Assembly (NCBI GenBank): GCA_036852015.1
Contig: JAANDG010000608.1
Location: forward strand, 1 to 64,000
Source of the DNA: Pelodera strongyloides
Taxonomy: Eukaryota; Nematoda; Chromadorea; Rhabditida; Rhabditidae
Reading direction: 5' to 3'
DNA: 64,000 nucleotides
Shown piece by piece: positions 24,501-35,284 of this stretch. How positions within the stretch are numbered: the first letter of the stretch is position 1; every line of letters starts with the position of its first letter. A program made the translations under genes and the position numbers. The notes under the pieces were generated by a model, which saw only the letters and a list, made by a program, of their open reading frames with translations, did not search any database and was not told the DNA's origin.

Positions 24501-27500
24501 AACTGAATTCGTACGTAGTTATTCTAATTTGCTCGAATTTGGCTCGATTTTTTATTCCAATTTATGTTCCTTTGCGTATGATGGTTAAGAATGCTGGGAT
24601 ACTCGATGTGTTTCAGAAACCGGCCAGTATTTCGCTTTAAAGGATCGCAGTCACTCCAAAATCATTATTTTGCTTCGAGTTTACTTGAATTTAATAATGA
24701 ATAAAGAAAAATACTTTACCAAAACCGAATAATTTAAATTCCAACTCAGGGGGTAAACAAGTAGAAAAGTAGTTCTACTTAACTACCGCGGGATTTTGAA
24801 ACGTGTAGTGATATGCCTACAGACCCTTGCAGTATATGTAAAGATATAATATGCAGATATTTGCAGAAATAATTTGCATACTCCCGATCGGGAAGCAGCT
24901 GTATGAACACGTTTCGTGATCCTGCGGTAGTTAAGTAGAACTACTTTTCTACTTGTTCACTCCCTGAGTTGTAATTCAAATTATTCGGTTTTGGTAAAGT
25001 ATTTGTCTCTATTCTTTACTAAATACAAGTAAACTCGAAGAAAAACGATGATTTTGTAGTGACTGCGATCCTTTAAGCATCTCTATGTTTACGTCATCGC
25101 TGCACTGTTTCGTTTGATGTTCTGTTGTGTGCTAGCATGACCATCTGTTATGGCACCATTTTGCTTTCCTAACCTGCTTGCAATCCGCACATCCCTCCCT
25201 TTCACACACTTCTCATGGTTCTAGCGTCGTGGGGGTCGTCGTGGTCCGACTGCCTTCTCCCGTATCCGACAGTTCCTGATTCCGCGTCCGCAACAATCGC
25301 AGGCTACCGCACGACCGTTCTTTGTGCATCAACCGCGTCCTGCCTTCCAGCCTGCCGGCTCTTGGTGGTTCAACCGGCAAACACAACAGTGGGTATGGCT
25401 ACCTCCACGCCATAGAAGAACCCATAGGGACTATAAACTATAAACTATAAGGATATAATGAAATTTTGCTGAGCCGCTTCTACGAGCAGTTTTTTACGGG
25501 CCTCATTGATTTGTTAAAGGTGCACTATTTTGTCTTTTGTATGCGAAAGGTCATGATTGTTGTTTTTATGAAAGAGTAGTTAACCTATCTTACCTTCTGT
25601 GTACGGGTGACAATTTCACAAATCCCACCCACCCAATATGGTGCACAATACAGTCTGCATGATGGTGGTGCATGAATTATAATTGTTGGTGGGAGTGGTA
25701 TGCACAGTTCCCGATACTCTCATTCCCTGTTCTTCCTTTCCTACATAATTCGGCATTTAGAATTAAATGAATAATCTCATTCTGAGGCCGTATTCACCAA
25801 CACACGGGGAGCCCTCCCTAGGCACATGAGTGCTCTGAATTTCTTCTGCTCAAACACTCTCTACCCACTCTTTAGCTCCCTGGGGAGGCCAGGGAGGGCT
25901 CCCTGCGTGTTGGTGAATACGGCCTCAGATCGCTTAGCTAGCCTTAGGGTCAATGATGTATTTAGTGTTGGTTCGTTCAGGTTGATTAATAATCTCAGTA
26001 TTGTGTTCTTTAATTTTGTTTTATTTTCTTTTTTACCCCCATACCGTGGCCCAGGCCTACTCGTCCACGATGCACATTTTTCTTCTTTTGGGTTTTTGGA
26101 GCTGGAATTCTATTTTATGGGGAATTTGATTTTGATATGCCTTTGATCACACTGGGCGTGTTTGGTGGCGTTCTATGTTGTTTCGTTGTTGTTTTGTGTC
26201 ATTGTCTTTTGTTCCATGTTGCATGACCATTAGTAGCTAAGCATGCTAATTCCAGTTTAGGGGAGCAGTGTCATTTGTATGCTAATCAGTTAGTACGAGT
26301 TTCTCAGTCTCTCTTCTGCAGATCTCGCTGCCCGTAGTGTTGATGGTGTGCCAGGTATTCGTGCTCTTCATCATAGCGATTGCCGCCTTCATTGCCTGCC
26401 GGCGTGCCTCATCGGCTCTGCCCTGATTGCCTGATAATCAACATTTCCCACCCTGGATCCCGTGTGCATAGTACGTACCGATCGTCGTTGTGGCAGTGTT
26501 TATAGTCTGTAGTCAGTAATGTTTGTTTGACAGAGGCATCATAAGCCAGAGCATGTGGTTGAGATGTTTGTACCATCTGCTATTAGATTGCTAATTGAAC
26601 TGGCTTGTTTTGTCACTGTGAAATTATACGCTACTGAGTTTTATACGTAGCGGTCTACGAAGAAGAAAAAGATCCCTTGTTTGTTATTACGTGTATTCAA
26701 TGTCTAACGAAGTCTACTCCTCTTTTCTATCTGTAAATGCAGCCCTAATCAATATTATAATTTCGACCCTTTAAATATTAATTTCGTATGTTGACAGTCA
26801 TTCCCCTCCGGTGTGATATATACTTTTCTCTCCTTCCATCTGTCGCTCCTATGTGTGTTGTGTGTTTCTGTATTTCTGTTTCCACCCCCGACTGTTTTTG
26901 TAACCCCCTCCCATAGCTAAATTTATGTGTTGTCGCATAATTGCCAATTGCCCACCAGAATTACGGGTAGCCTTTGTGTTTTTGGTTTAATGAGTGAGTC
27001 TCTTAGTTATCATACGCAAGCCAAAAAGTAATTGTCTTTTAGTTTGGGAGCTGAAGTGCAGCAGTAAAGGGCATATCATGTAGGGATCTAGGCATGTGCT
27101 TGTAATTTTAGTTGCCCAGTACAGCCGACCTGACCTATCAGCGCCTGAAGGACTATTTTTCTGGAATATTCGCTGCTATGTTCACGTCATAGGTGTTCAA
27201 CAACGTCTTATGATGTCCTATGGGAGTGTCCCATGATGTACGTACTCGTCAGTGCGTGTCCATGTGTCCCCTACGCGTCCTGTCCTTGTCTTCGAAGAGG
27301 CCAATATGTTGCTAGTCTCCGTCCTCCGTTTCTATATGTATTTGTACACTACAACAATGTCCATCTGTGATATGTCCCCGCCCCTGCCCAGTTGCTCATT
27401 TATAGGAAACTTTCCCCTCTTTTTTGTTGTTTATTTTTGCTTAAGCGGGAATCTTTGATTTTGTTAATTATCGATGAAAACTTGTTTGAGTAGAGAATTT

Positions 27501-30500
27501 TGTGCGCGATCATTGGTAGGTTGTTAATTTATTAGATTGGAATAAAAATCCATAACCCTTTAGAAGAAGAAAACTGTGCTACAAAAGAGTTGGAGGCCGG
27601 TATAGAGTATTATTATTAATATTACAAATTTCTAGAATCCTCCAAAAAGAGTCAAGAGAGAATAATAATTGTGTATGGTACCAAGAAAAATTGTAGAGGA
27701 ATACATTTATGGTTGGTCACATCAGTATTTCAGGTTGCTGTTCGTTTTGTATAGTTTGTACCCTGCCTGTTTGTATTTGCATTTGTTTATTTATTTGTGC
27801 CTCTCGCCTGTTTTCGTAGGATCTTCAGCCTAGAATTTGATTGTGACTGCAACTTCGCATTGAGTTGGACCTAGATTTTGAATTTGTTTGTGATTTCCAA
27901 CTTGGTATGTTGATGCACCCATTGTTTCCTAATCACTAGTTCCTAGTATAGTTTTCCCTATCCCCGTTCGACTTTTTCTCTAGGACATATTTGTTTATGT
28001 GCCCTTTTCTTCGCCCATAATCAGCCCTGTTTCTATCATTTTCTGTGAATTTTCTGCCCATATGTGCTGACTGATGCCCATGAAATAAAGAGTTATGATA
28101 ACGTTTTTTATTCTATTTTTCGTTTTCCTTAATGTTGCTGCTTGATTCTGCCATACTAAGCTGAACGGAGTGCACATTACACGCGCGAGAAAGTCAAATA
28201 ATCGATGAAATTTCAGAGTTTCCATGCTCTTTTTGTCACTGCAGCTTGCAAATTGTGCGCAATCCACCGTAGCCCGCCTCTGAAAATATCCGCGATATAG
28301 GGCGCACCCCGTGACACTGAGCGGTCAAGCAGCAACTTTATTTGCAATTTATGGTTTTGTGACAGGAATACAGTACATTGTACACAATTATAAATCAAAT
28401 GCAAACATCACAAATAAATTACAAAGAATTGATTCATGTTTGACGGCCAAAATTCAACAATTACACGGGTTCAAAAAAGAATTCTAAATTATTATTTTGG
28501 TTCGAAAAGTTTAACAAATAAATTAGTACGAAAAATGTGTAACATTAAATAGGAAATCGTACGTAATTGAGATTGTGCTGTTGACCCCGAATTTGAGTTG
28601 TTTCTCGTAAGTCGAGGCTAGATGAGGCATCCGATTTGTTCAATGCAGTGTTCTAAATACAGAATTATGTTGAAAATTGTGAATATAGTTCTTTTATATT
28701 TAGGCTAATTCATTGCCTCTCATTCTATTTGGAATTTTTTATTTAGTGATTTAGCAATTAAGATACACATTTATAGACCTATTATGGAAAGAATAGTGAC
28801 ACTCCTTTTTTGAAATGCGAATCTACCAAAAAATTCCGAATTTCCGCATATGTGTAGCCATAGTAGAATTTGTGAAAGTGAAATATGGGAACTTCCGTCT
28901 GCTACAGTTCCAGCTTCATTCCAGTGATACGAATTGTATGTGTATTCTAATTCAGACGGACCATGTCTCTGAGCAGATCACTTTCGGAGACCTCAATTCT
29001 GTTGGCAATTGTCATGAAGAATGTGCTTCTGGATGCACTGAATCGGGTAGTGCGACTGGATGTTTCTCATGCAAACATTTCACACAAACACTCCGGAACA
29101 GAGCGGGATTCAAGTAAGTGAATTTTATTTGGTTAGCCAGTTGGTATTTTTTGCAGTCATATTTATAAGTGTGCGCGTTTTACCAAAGTGTCCTAAATAT
29201 GTTCATTTCAAACCCAAACGGCGGTGCTGCTTTCGTTGCTGCGAATTGCCGCACATTTTGAAGTAAACGCTGGTTACTGGATTGTATTTTGATCCAGTAT
29301 TAGCGTTCCGCATTTGCAAGACAGTCGTTTACAAAAATCAGGGCGCTTGCGCAGAGTTTAATACATACATAGTATAGACGTACAGTATCCCTCATTCGAA
29401 ATTTCAGTCATCCGGAGATAATTGGAGTAAAGTGAGCCGTTTATTACAGCGTTTTTTTTTTGCATATATGTATAATTGTTCATTTCAATTTTTTGGTCCT
29501 ATATCGAAATTTGTGTTTTGCATGTCTTTTTTTGTTCATTGGTCCTTCCATGCTTTCATCAAGGGATGCTGACTATTTGTTATTTCTTGGGGGATTTGTT
29601 ATAAGAAAAAAATTCGTTATACCTGGAACTTGGGAACATTCCTAATCAGATGGTTTTGTGTTGATTAGAACGATTGGTTCGTTAAACCGGTGGCCATTGC
29701 TACGGTATTGATTACGTCGCGTCGCCTATCGTTATGGCTTGCTAGAATTGTCAAATCATAATCATCTCAACCTGTTAAGATGCGTCCCTCTTTGTGACGA
29801 TGGGTACTACGTGGACGGAGATAAGTGCAAAATTTGCTCATCCAAGTGTAAAACGTGCAGCAAGGCTGAGGTGCGTTGGGCCTTCTTTTTGTTTTGTTCG
29901 TATTTGGACTTTAGATGCCTCGAGCTCATGGAAAAACATTGTTCGTATTCTTGATCGGGTGTGACTTGATACTTCGTTCCGCGATAATTGTATATCTAAA
30001 GTCAAGTAGAGTGCAGATTGTCTGAAGTTGCTGAAGTTTAGCTGGGGTACCTACTGTGTCTTCAAGAAAAAATCCACAAAACTTTTAACCAGATTACCCA
30101 GACGCGAGGTTTGAATTATTACTTTAGAACATCCTTGTTTTCTATCAGGTTTGCGACACATGTCCTGGTGCTCAGCTTCTGATTGACGTCGATCATTATG
30201 GACAGTTCAATCACGGACAGTGCATGGACAAGTGTCCAAGTGGACTCGTGGCAGACTGTGGGTTTCTTAGTTTCTTTTAGATGGGATGATTTTAGATGGC
30301 TATGGTTCTGAGTGTATATATACGTAGATATCGTTGTTACGGATTGCGGATACGATAGCTTGTGATGTGATCCTGTATGTGCTTTAAGAGAAGTTAGTGA
30401 GTATGTGGTTGTGAATGTTAAACCATATTCATAAGTACACAATACACCTGCCTCATTGGCTTGCACCGAGAGGAAACGAGGGACCTGTACATATACGAGG

Positions 30501-32449
30501 CAATTTTTGATGTGAATACAAGATGTATGTTGTAGCGATCACTACAGGCGCTAATGTTTTATCCGTTATGTGTTGTGAACAGTTGGCTTGTAAAGTACAT
30601 GAGTGTTTAAGCCGTCCGTGTTGCTTATTGTTGTTTATTTGTTAGCGTCTCTTGTAGTCGATGTTGTGTTTTGTGTATGTATTACGTATTTGAAGTGCGT
30701 TTCAGACGGAAATTCTTCATCAGAGCACAATTCAACTGTGTCCGGTATGTTGTGGTGGTGGTTATTTGTTCTATATGTGCATGCGTTTTGTCTTCTGTTA
30801 TCCGTCCCTGATTACACATTATTACTTTCCCTTTCGATTCTATATGGTACCAAATTAGTCTTTGTTTATCTATTTGAGTTAGTGATTTTGGATTTACTCT
30901 AAATGGGTACTGTTTCCAAATGGGATTTCTGTTTTATTTATTTATTTATTTTTTATTTGGAGGATTTGGAGGATTCGGACATTTTCCGGAGGCCTGTGCC
31001 TATTTTATATGTTTCTGTTTAGGGGAGTCAAATCTGGTCCAAGCACGCTGTGTTCTCAAGGAGAATTTATGTGGCGAGGGATACTACTTGGGAGATAACA
31101 ACAGATGTGGACAATGTGACGGAGCATGCAAGACTTGTATCGGAGCCGGTAAGGGATTATGTGATTGATATGGGGTTTGATCTTTCTTATTATGAAAACG
31201 GTAAAGAACTGTTTGTACAACTGCAGCTTACTTCTGTGAAGTGATCAATAGGTTCGTTGCGCTTACTTTGGAAGACTGAAATTTGGTGTTAGCCGGTCGC
31301 AGAGAGTTTTTAGGATGGTATCTTGTGTGACTCGGTGTCTAGTAAGTATCTATTGGGCGCTTCTGGGGGGGGGGGTGTACTTATGCGGTAGGGTGATGTG
31401 CTTATGCACCACGACTTCTTGAAAATTGAAATATGTAAATGTGAGGTATTACCTCTTAATTGATGTGACTCTCAGGGCCCCTATTCTGCTCGTCTTGTGC
31501 TGAAGGATATGGCAATCGATCAGTCGGTTACTGTCGTCCTTGTTGTACTCCTGGACAGAAGCCCGAGGTTTACCATTGTGGTCAGCGTGTCTTTCTCATT
31601 TTATGTTCCAAGTTTCTTTTTTCCATTGCGGATTAGGATTGATTGACTGTTTGCGTGTTTATTTCCGTTTTCACTCATTTTCTTTGCAGAAGATTGTTCT
31701 TCAAACGCCGTTTACCATCGTCCCGGCGAGCATTCGTCTTCATTATTACTCTCTTTTATATGGGTGAGTTGACAGATAATCTTTTTTTGTGTGCATTCTA
31801 TTCAATTATTTTATACTGAATTTACGTGTTTCTAGTTTTTATTTACCATAGTTTTATGTGTGCTTGTATTTGTGGGCTATTATGCCCCATAGATCCAAAT
31901 TTTGTTAGTATTCTTTTGTTCGAATTTCATTAAAAAAATGTATTAATGTTTTGAAAAAGAGTGTGATTACAGGTAGTGGTTGTCGTAATGGTGATGGGTT
32001 TCGTCGGAGTGGGCGCCTTGATGTTATGCAGGGACAGCAGCGGGTCGAATGTCGAGTTGGTTTCATGTTTTGTTTTAAACTTTCACTTGTTTGGAAGTTG
32101 GGTTGGTAGTTTTATGAAGATAGAGTATAAGGCTAGTCGCTAGTGTCCTTTTTGCGATGAAATGTAACATGTAACAGTGTGATGTTTCACTGCTGAAGTA
32201 ATAAGCTACTATCTTTGGATAAACAATTCGTGCCTATCTAACGGAGTTTGGACTGATTTACGATTTTACGATTTACTTCTGTATTAGTTTATTTTTTTCC
32301 TCGTATATTAGGATCTGAAAGTAAGTGACTTTAGGTACACTCAACTTCCACATTACAATAGTGCCACGGATCGGGTACGTATTTTGGAATCGGAAACTGA
32401 TTCAGATGATGAAGAACTATTTCATTCAAAGTTGAAAATAGAAATGTAG
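18528..32449 (+). CDS. bli-4: BLI-4-like proprotein convertase (kex2/furin, subtilisin family), copy 1
   Basis: Ca-dependent serine endoprotease of the secretory pathway that cuts proproteins, including cuticle collagens, after dibasic sites. Non-coding exon 18,528-18,603; ATG 18,738. Core exons: 18,738-18,809, 18,909-19,022, 19,172-19,285, 19,434-19,499, 19,771-19,893, 20,206-20,302, 20,431-20,539, 20,689-20,801, 20,939-21,011, 21,199-21,330, 21,484-21,640, 21,944-22,044, 22,185-22,301, 22,594-22,704, 22,845-22,941, 23,134-23,232, 23,380-23,500, 23,620-23,753 (650 aa, all phases agree). Seen: signal peptide (MRGLLLIVP..), prodomain ending RRTKR before DYVFSD, catalytic Asp in SISILDDG, His in HGTRCAGE, oxyanion Asn in WASGNGG, Ser in GTSASAPLA, then the P domain. 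The final core donor can join three alternative 3' ends (separate entries) or read into a stop at 23,792. The longest form is about 951 aa, the soluble one 722 aa. Confidence 0.95.
19017..19092. repeat. Perfect 34-bp inverted repeat over the exon 2 splice donor of bli-4 copy 1
   Basis: Arm 19,017-19,050 (begins GTCCGGGTAGGTGCACATGC) and arm 19,059-19,092 are exact reverse complements around an 8-nt spacer. The left arm includes the last six exon bases and the donor GTAGGTG. Copy 2 has no such palindrome at the same place, so it arose after the duplication. Confidence 0.95.
19928..20062. mobile_element. Small foldback element in a bli-4 copy 1 intron
   Basis: Left arm GGCCGGTTTCACCAACC..AACATTTCCGTG, right arm CACGGAAATGTTGATGAAACCGGCC, plus inner CGCGC palindromes. 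About 135 bp, between exons ending 19,893 and starting 20,206. Absent from the matching intron of copy 2. Confidence 0.8.
21733..21913. mobile_element. TTAA-flanked MITE, 'AAAGCGAAATACCGG' family (copy 3)
   Basis: Begins TTAAAGCGAAATACCGGCCG and ends CCCGTATTTCGCTTTAA: 181 bp with both TTAA intact and the shared interior. It lies in the bli-4 copy 1 intron between 21,640 and 21,944, and the corresponding copy 2 intron lacks it. Confidence 0.92.
23754..23792 (+). CDS. bli-4: Read-through C-terminus of bli-4 copy 1 (intron-retention isoform)
   Basis: If the weak donor after 23,753 (GTTCGAGC) is not used, the frame adds 12 residues ([12 protein letters not shown]) and stops. Copy 2 ends the same way (VRLLN then stop at 39,979), so a protease ending just after the P domain is plausible. 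Confidence 0.5.
   Translation, partial: VRAYFTNKKITE
24041..24176. mobile_element. Foldback element, 'GAGGCCATATTCACCACTC' family (copy 2)
   Basis: Begins CTGAGGCCATATTCACCACT and ends GTGGTGAATATGGCCTC, with inner CCCTGGGG/CCCCATGGGG arms. Located between the bli-4 core and its alternative 3' exons, in opposite orientation to the copies at 6,938 and 60,014. Confidence 0.88.
24459..24640. mobile_element. TTAA-flanked MITE, 'AAAGCGAAATACCGG' family (copy 4)
   Basis: TTAAAGAGAAATACCAGCCGG at left, CCGGCCAGTATTTCGCTTTAA at right. The right TTAA (24,637-24,640) is also the left TTAA of the next element. Confidence 0.9.
24637..25076. mobile_element. TTAA-flanked MITE, 'TTAAAGGATCGCAGTCACT' family (copy 3)
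   Basis: Begins TTAAAGGATCGCAGTCACTC and ends GTGACTGCGATCCTTTAA. The palindrome continues inward over most of the 440 bp (GTAGTTCTACTTAACTACC and its complement; GGGGTAAACAAGTAG and complement), so this copy is a near-complete hairpin. Confidence 0.92.
25225..25443 (+). CDS. bli-4: Alternative terminal exon A of bli-4 copy 1 (soluble basic/aromatic tail)
   Basis: After the acceptor TTCTAG the frame continues in phase 0 from the core exon ending at 23,753, giving 72 residues: [11 protein letters not shown] at the start, then Pro/Gln-rich sequence with [13 protein letters not shown] and QQWVWLPP, ending [10 protein letters not shown]. No TM segment or Cys-rich repeats, so the isoform should be soluble. 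The position, phase match and tail type fit the alternative C-termini known for C. elegans bli-4. The opening RRGGRR and closing HRRTHR are themselves possible convertase sites. Confidence 0.85.
   Translation, partial: RRGGRRGPTAFSRIRQFLIPRPQQSQATARPFFVHQPRPAFQPAGSWWFNRQTQQWVWLPPRHRRTHRDYKL
25782..25929. mobile_element. Foldback element, 'GAGGCCGTATTCACCAA' family (copy 2)
   Basis: TGAGGCCGTATTCACCAACA at left and TGTTGGTGAATACGGCCTCA at right, with GGGAGCCCTCCCT cores. Between alternative 3' exons A and B of bli-4 copy 1. Confidence 0.88.
26322..26426 (+). CDS. bli-4: Alternative terminal exon B of bli-4 copy 1 (single transmembrane tail)
   Basis: Preceded by a strong acceptor (CTCTTCTGCAG). 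In phase 0 from the core exon it encodes 34 residues starting ISLPVVLMV, a strongly hydrophobic stretch of about 26 residues ([14 protein letters not shown]), then a short basic tail CRRASSALP and a stop. This would tether the catalytic core and P domain to a membrane with no Cys-rich region. The acceptor, phase, length and hydrophobicity together make chance unlikely, but there is no transcript evidence. Confidence 0.72.
   Translation: MSLPVVLMVCQVFVLFIIAIAAFIACRRASSALP
27620..28100 (+). other. Conserved 3' UTR / poly(A) block of bli-4 copy 1
   Basis: About 480 bp repeated at 40,305-40,775 with high identity and no open frame in common. Near its end both copies carry AATAAAGAGTT (AATAAA at 28,084 and 40,760). 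Preservation when the exons on either side were lost suggests a shared 3' UTR and cleavage site for shorter isoforms. Confidence 0.65.
28977..32449 (+). CDS. bli-4: Alternative 3' end C of bli-4 copy 1: Cys-rich repeats plus transmembrane tail
   Basis: Nine exons in phase with the core: 28,977-29,113, 29,780-29,870, 30,149-30,257, 30,706-30,744, 31,023-31,148, 31,476-31,580, 31,690-31,763, 31,973-32,059, 32,312-32,449 (301 aa). They encode furin-type cysteine-rich repeats ([49 protein letters not shown]), a short N-glycosylation-rich linker (NSS, NST), then a TM segment ([17 protein letters not shown]) and an acidic cytoplasmic tail with [12 protein letters not shown], an acidic-cluster sorting motif like furin's. 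This is the Golgi/endosome-cycling form. AATAAA at about 32,531 is a probable poly(A) signal. These exons are absent from copy 2. Confidence 0.9.
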
Positions 32450-35284
32450 AAGGGAGAAGGGTACGGTAGGCGGAGCTATTCAAATTACTGTGGTTTATGG
32501 TTTTTTAATACGAGGTGTACTGTAGAATGAAATAAAATTGGCATGTGAAAGTAACTGTGATAATTGCGAAGCTGGAGCATGTTTGGTTTAGAATTATTTA
32601 CTTTTTACTCCACTTTTTGACATTTATTTGATGGGTTATCTGGTATTTTGTTGTGTAAATACAATGATGTAGTTGTTTTCTTTACTTTTACTTTTTATTT
32701 CGCTGCTTTCTTTTTGCTACAATTTATTGCCCATATTTCTATTACGAGAAATCCTTTATTTTCCCCATATCTTTATGCGCCCATATCCATATCAAAACGA
32801 ATTAGCCCCATATTTCTATTGCATAATATGTAGTTGATAGTTTTGATTCTTCTTGAGTGCATGCTGTGATTGTAACTTCTTTACTTTTACTTTTTTTTCA
32901 TTTTGCATATTGGTTTATCTATGATATGATTCGAGATTGAGAACCAGCATATTAATTTAGTAATTTGATTGAGCGCTGAAGTGTAGCTTTCTACTGACAA
33001 TAACAATAAGTATTCTTCATTCTTGCCTTATTATTAGTATACTTTTTAGTTTGTAGAACGTTCACCGTATTAGCTGATTTTCACAACTCTGCACTTTTTC
33101 ACATTGATTCGCTATTAGCTATTGTCTATGTATTCACTTTTTTCAAATGAATAACCGTCAACGATTTTGTCGGGTAAAGGTTGTAAGATATTTTACTTTG
33201 AGAATTTAACTCCTCTCTTTAGCCATTTTCGTTTTTATACTATTTTTGAAAAACTATGTTAAAGTATAGGAACGCCTCTGTACTCTGTCATGGTTTGAAT
33301 GCATTCGTATGTTTTCGGGATATGTCCAAGTGCCTTCTTTTCCATTATACTATGTGAATTGCCGACAATTTTCCTGTGATTTTCATTTATATTGTTCCCC
33401 TTTCTTTAGTTCGGGCTGCTAGATTCCCTTTTTTCCTCGTTCTTCAGGCGGAAAGCTGGACGAAACAAACTCATTAAAGAACCGAGGATGCGGGATATTG
33501 TTGCAATTTGCATTTTGGCTATGATGACTGGCTTTCCGCTGTACTAATTTCCCTTCCCTAGTGTAACTCGTGGTGATGGTTTTCGGTGTTTTGGACTCAC
33601 TCTGTTCTGTTGGATGCAAATTTTCCGTTGTTGAAAAGTAAATTTTTATTGAAAATGTGTTTATTGAAGTGTGCCAATTATTGGTAGTTTATGGAGCGGT
33701 AGTGTAGTCGTTGAGCAACTAATTTCCTTGACAAAAAAAAAGAAACGTGTCTGTGGTTTCTTCTGTCTGTTGGTGGGGGATATCAACGATATATTGTTTA
33801 CTGTAGTAGGTGAAGTACGGCATCGACTACACGTACAGTACACCATTTTTTCACGTGCTCCATGGATGGGAGGTCTGACGGAAATGGTGCACCTATGGTA
33901 TCATGGAAAGTTTGAACATTCCCACGGAAGTAGAACAGAATTTATTCCAGAAAAACTAAGGAAGAAGGATGGATTAACGTGAAGGGTAATTAACTTGATG
34001 TGTATTGATATATAATTGGCAATGAGAAACATTCTGAGATCGTGGAAGTTTTAACACCGTATTGTCCGTATTCATCCTTCGTTTACATGGCTCAAATGCG
34101 GCAATGTTTCACAATAATAGTAACAGTAGTCGATGACTAACATATAATGGCCTAATGTGTGGATACTTAGCGTATTTACATGCGAACTACCTATTTTGGA
34201 CTGGGAACATTCGACTGCAGAGACTTCACTTCCAGAACACTGAAAAGTAAATAATTCCTTGTCGAAAAAGTAATTTATGCATTTCTGACTACATGAGCAC
34301 GAACTGTGATACTGCGAGTTTATGGTGTTATGTATGATACGGGTAGTCAGGTACCCCATGCTAAGTAGTCACGAGAGGAATAAACTCCTACAGTAATGAG
34401 TTATCAGCTCTCCTGAGTGCTCTTCAGTGTGTAAAGGGAGTCTCGGGCAGTGATCGGGACCACGTCTTCAAGGCCTGAAAACTAGTTGTGGGATGACACC
34501 AAAGTTATGCCAAGTTGAATGCAATCGAAGTATAGCATACTGTTTAAGATAATTGTTTCCGTGGAAGAGAGACCGGCTGAAACACAATTGGTTTGGGTTT
34601 GGTATTGTGCTAGACATATTGACTAGAGCTCGGCGCGCCTGTGGCCCGCATCGCTCTAAAGTGTGTTACGCTTAATCTTAATTTGAGTTTTTACGCAAAT
34701 ACTTAATTCGGATACGCGCGCTTGACATCAACATTCAGGTTCATGTTCATCTGCATCAGTACCTGTGCGCTCCGACAAAGTTTGCACGTCGACTTATTTG
34801 GGTTTCTTGTGCTTGTTCTAATGTGTCCACTCCGTCGTCCAGCGCTTCAATAGCCTGAAAATGTGTTAATATTTTTTCGTTGCAAAATAAAGTTCATTTC
34901 AGTGTTGAGCAACTAATTTGTTCTGAGGAAAAAACGTGTATGTAGTTTCTTTTGTGTGTTGATGGGGGATATCACCATACAGTGTTTATGCAGTAGGTAA
35001 AGTGCGACATCCCGACATCTACATGTACAGTACATCATTTATTTGATTTTCACCTGCTCCATGGGGGAGGCCTGAGAGAAATGGTGCACATATGGTACAG
35101 CAGTTCTACTCTTCCGGAAATAATAATACCATTGTGGAGAAAACACGTAATACAGTGGTGAAACATAATTTAGCGACCATTCACTGTCTATTAATTGAAT
35201 TTATGTTCCGTTGTTTACAAACTCAGAGCAATTAGCATGTCTACCAGTCTGATCATCTTTGCTTAAAAGAGTGCTTCTTTGCAG
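32450..35284. other. Intergenic region between the bli-4 copies, holding the duplication junction
   Basis: AT-rich, with no supported gene. 33,690-33,900 is repeated in direct orientation at 34,905-35,100 (both contain GGGGGATATCA and ACGTACAGTACA/ATGTACAGTACA). 34,000-34,860 corresponds to 42,530-43,600 beside the coiled-coil gene. The 5' UTR exon of copy 2 follows at 35,285, which puts the segmental duplication junction at about 34,860-35,250. Confidence 0.7.
34556..34854 (-). pseudogene. Truncated pseudogene copy of the last exons of the coiled-coil gene
   Basis: On the minus strand, 34,854 down to about 34,780 follows an acceptor TTTTCAG and matches exon 7 of the gene at 43,279-44,830 for its first part (AIEALDDGVDTLEQA), then diverges. 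Near 34,556-34,580 a piece of exon 8 (CCGGTCTCTCTTCCACGGAAAC) is recognisable with substitutions and no onward open frame. All upstream exons are missing. It is a relic of the duplication that made the second bli-4. Confidence 0.8.
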
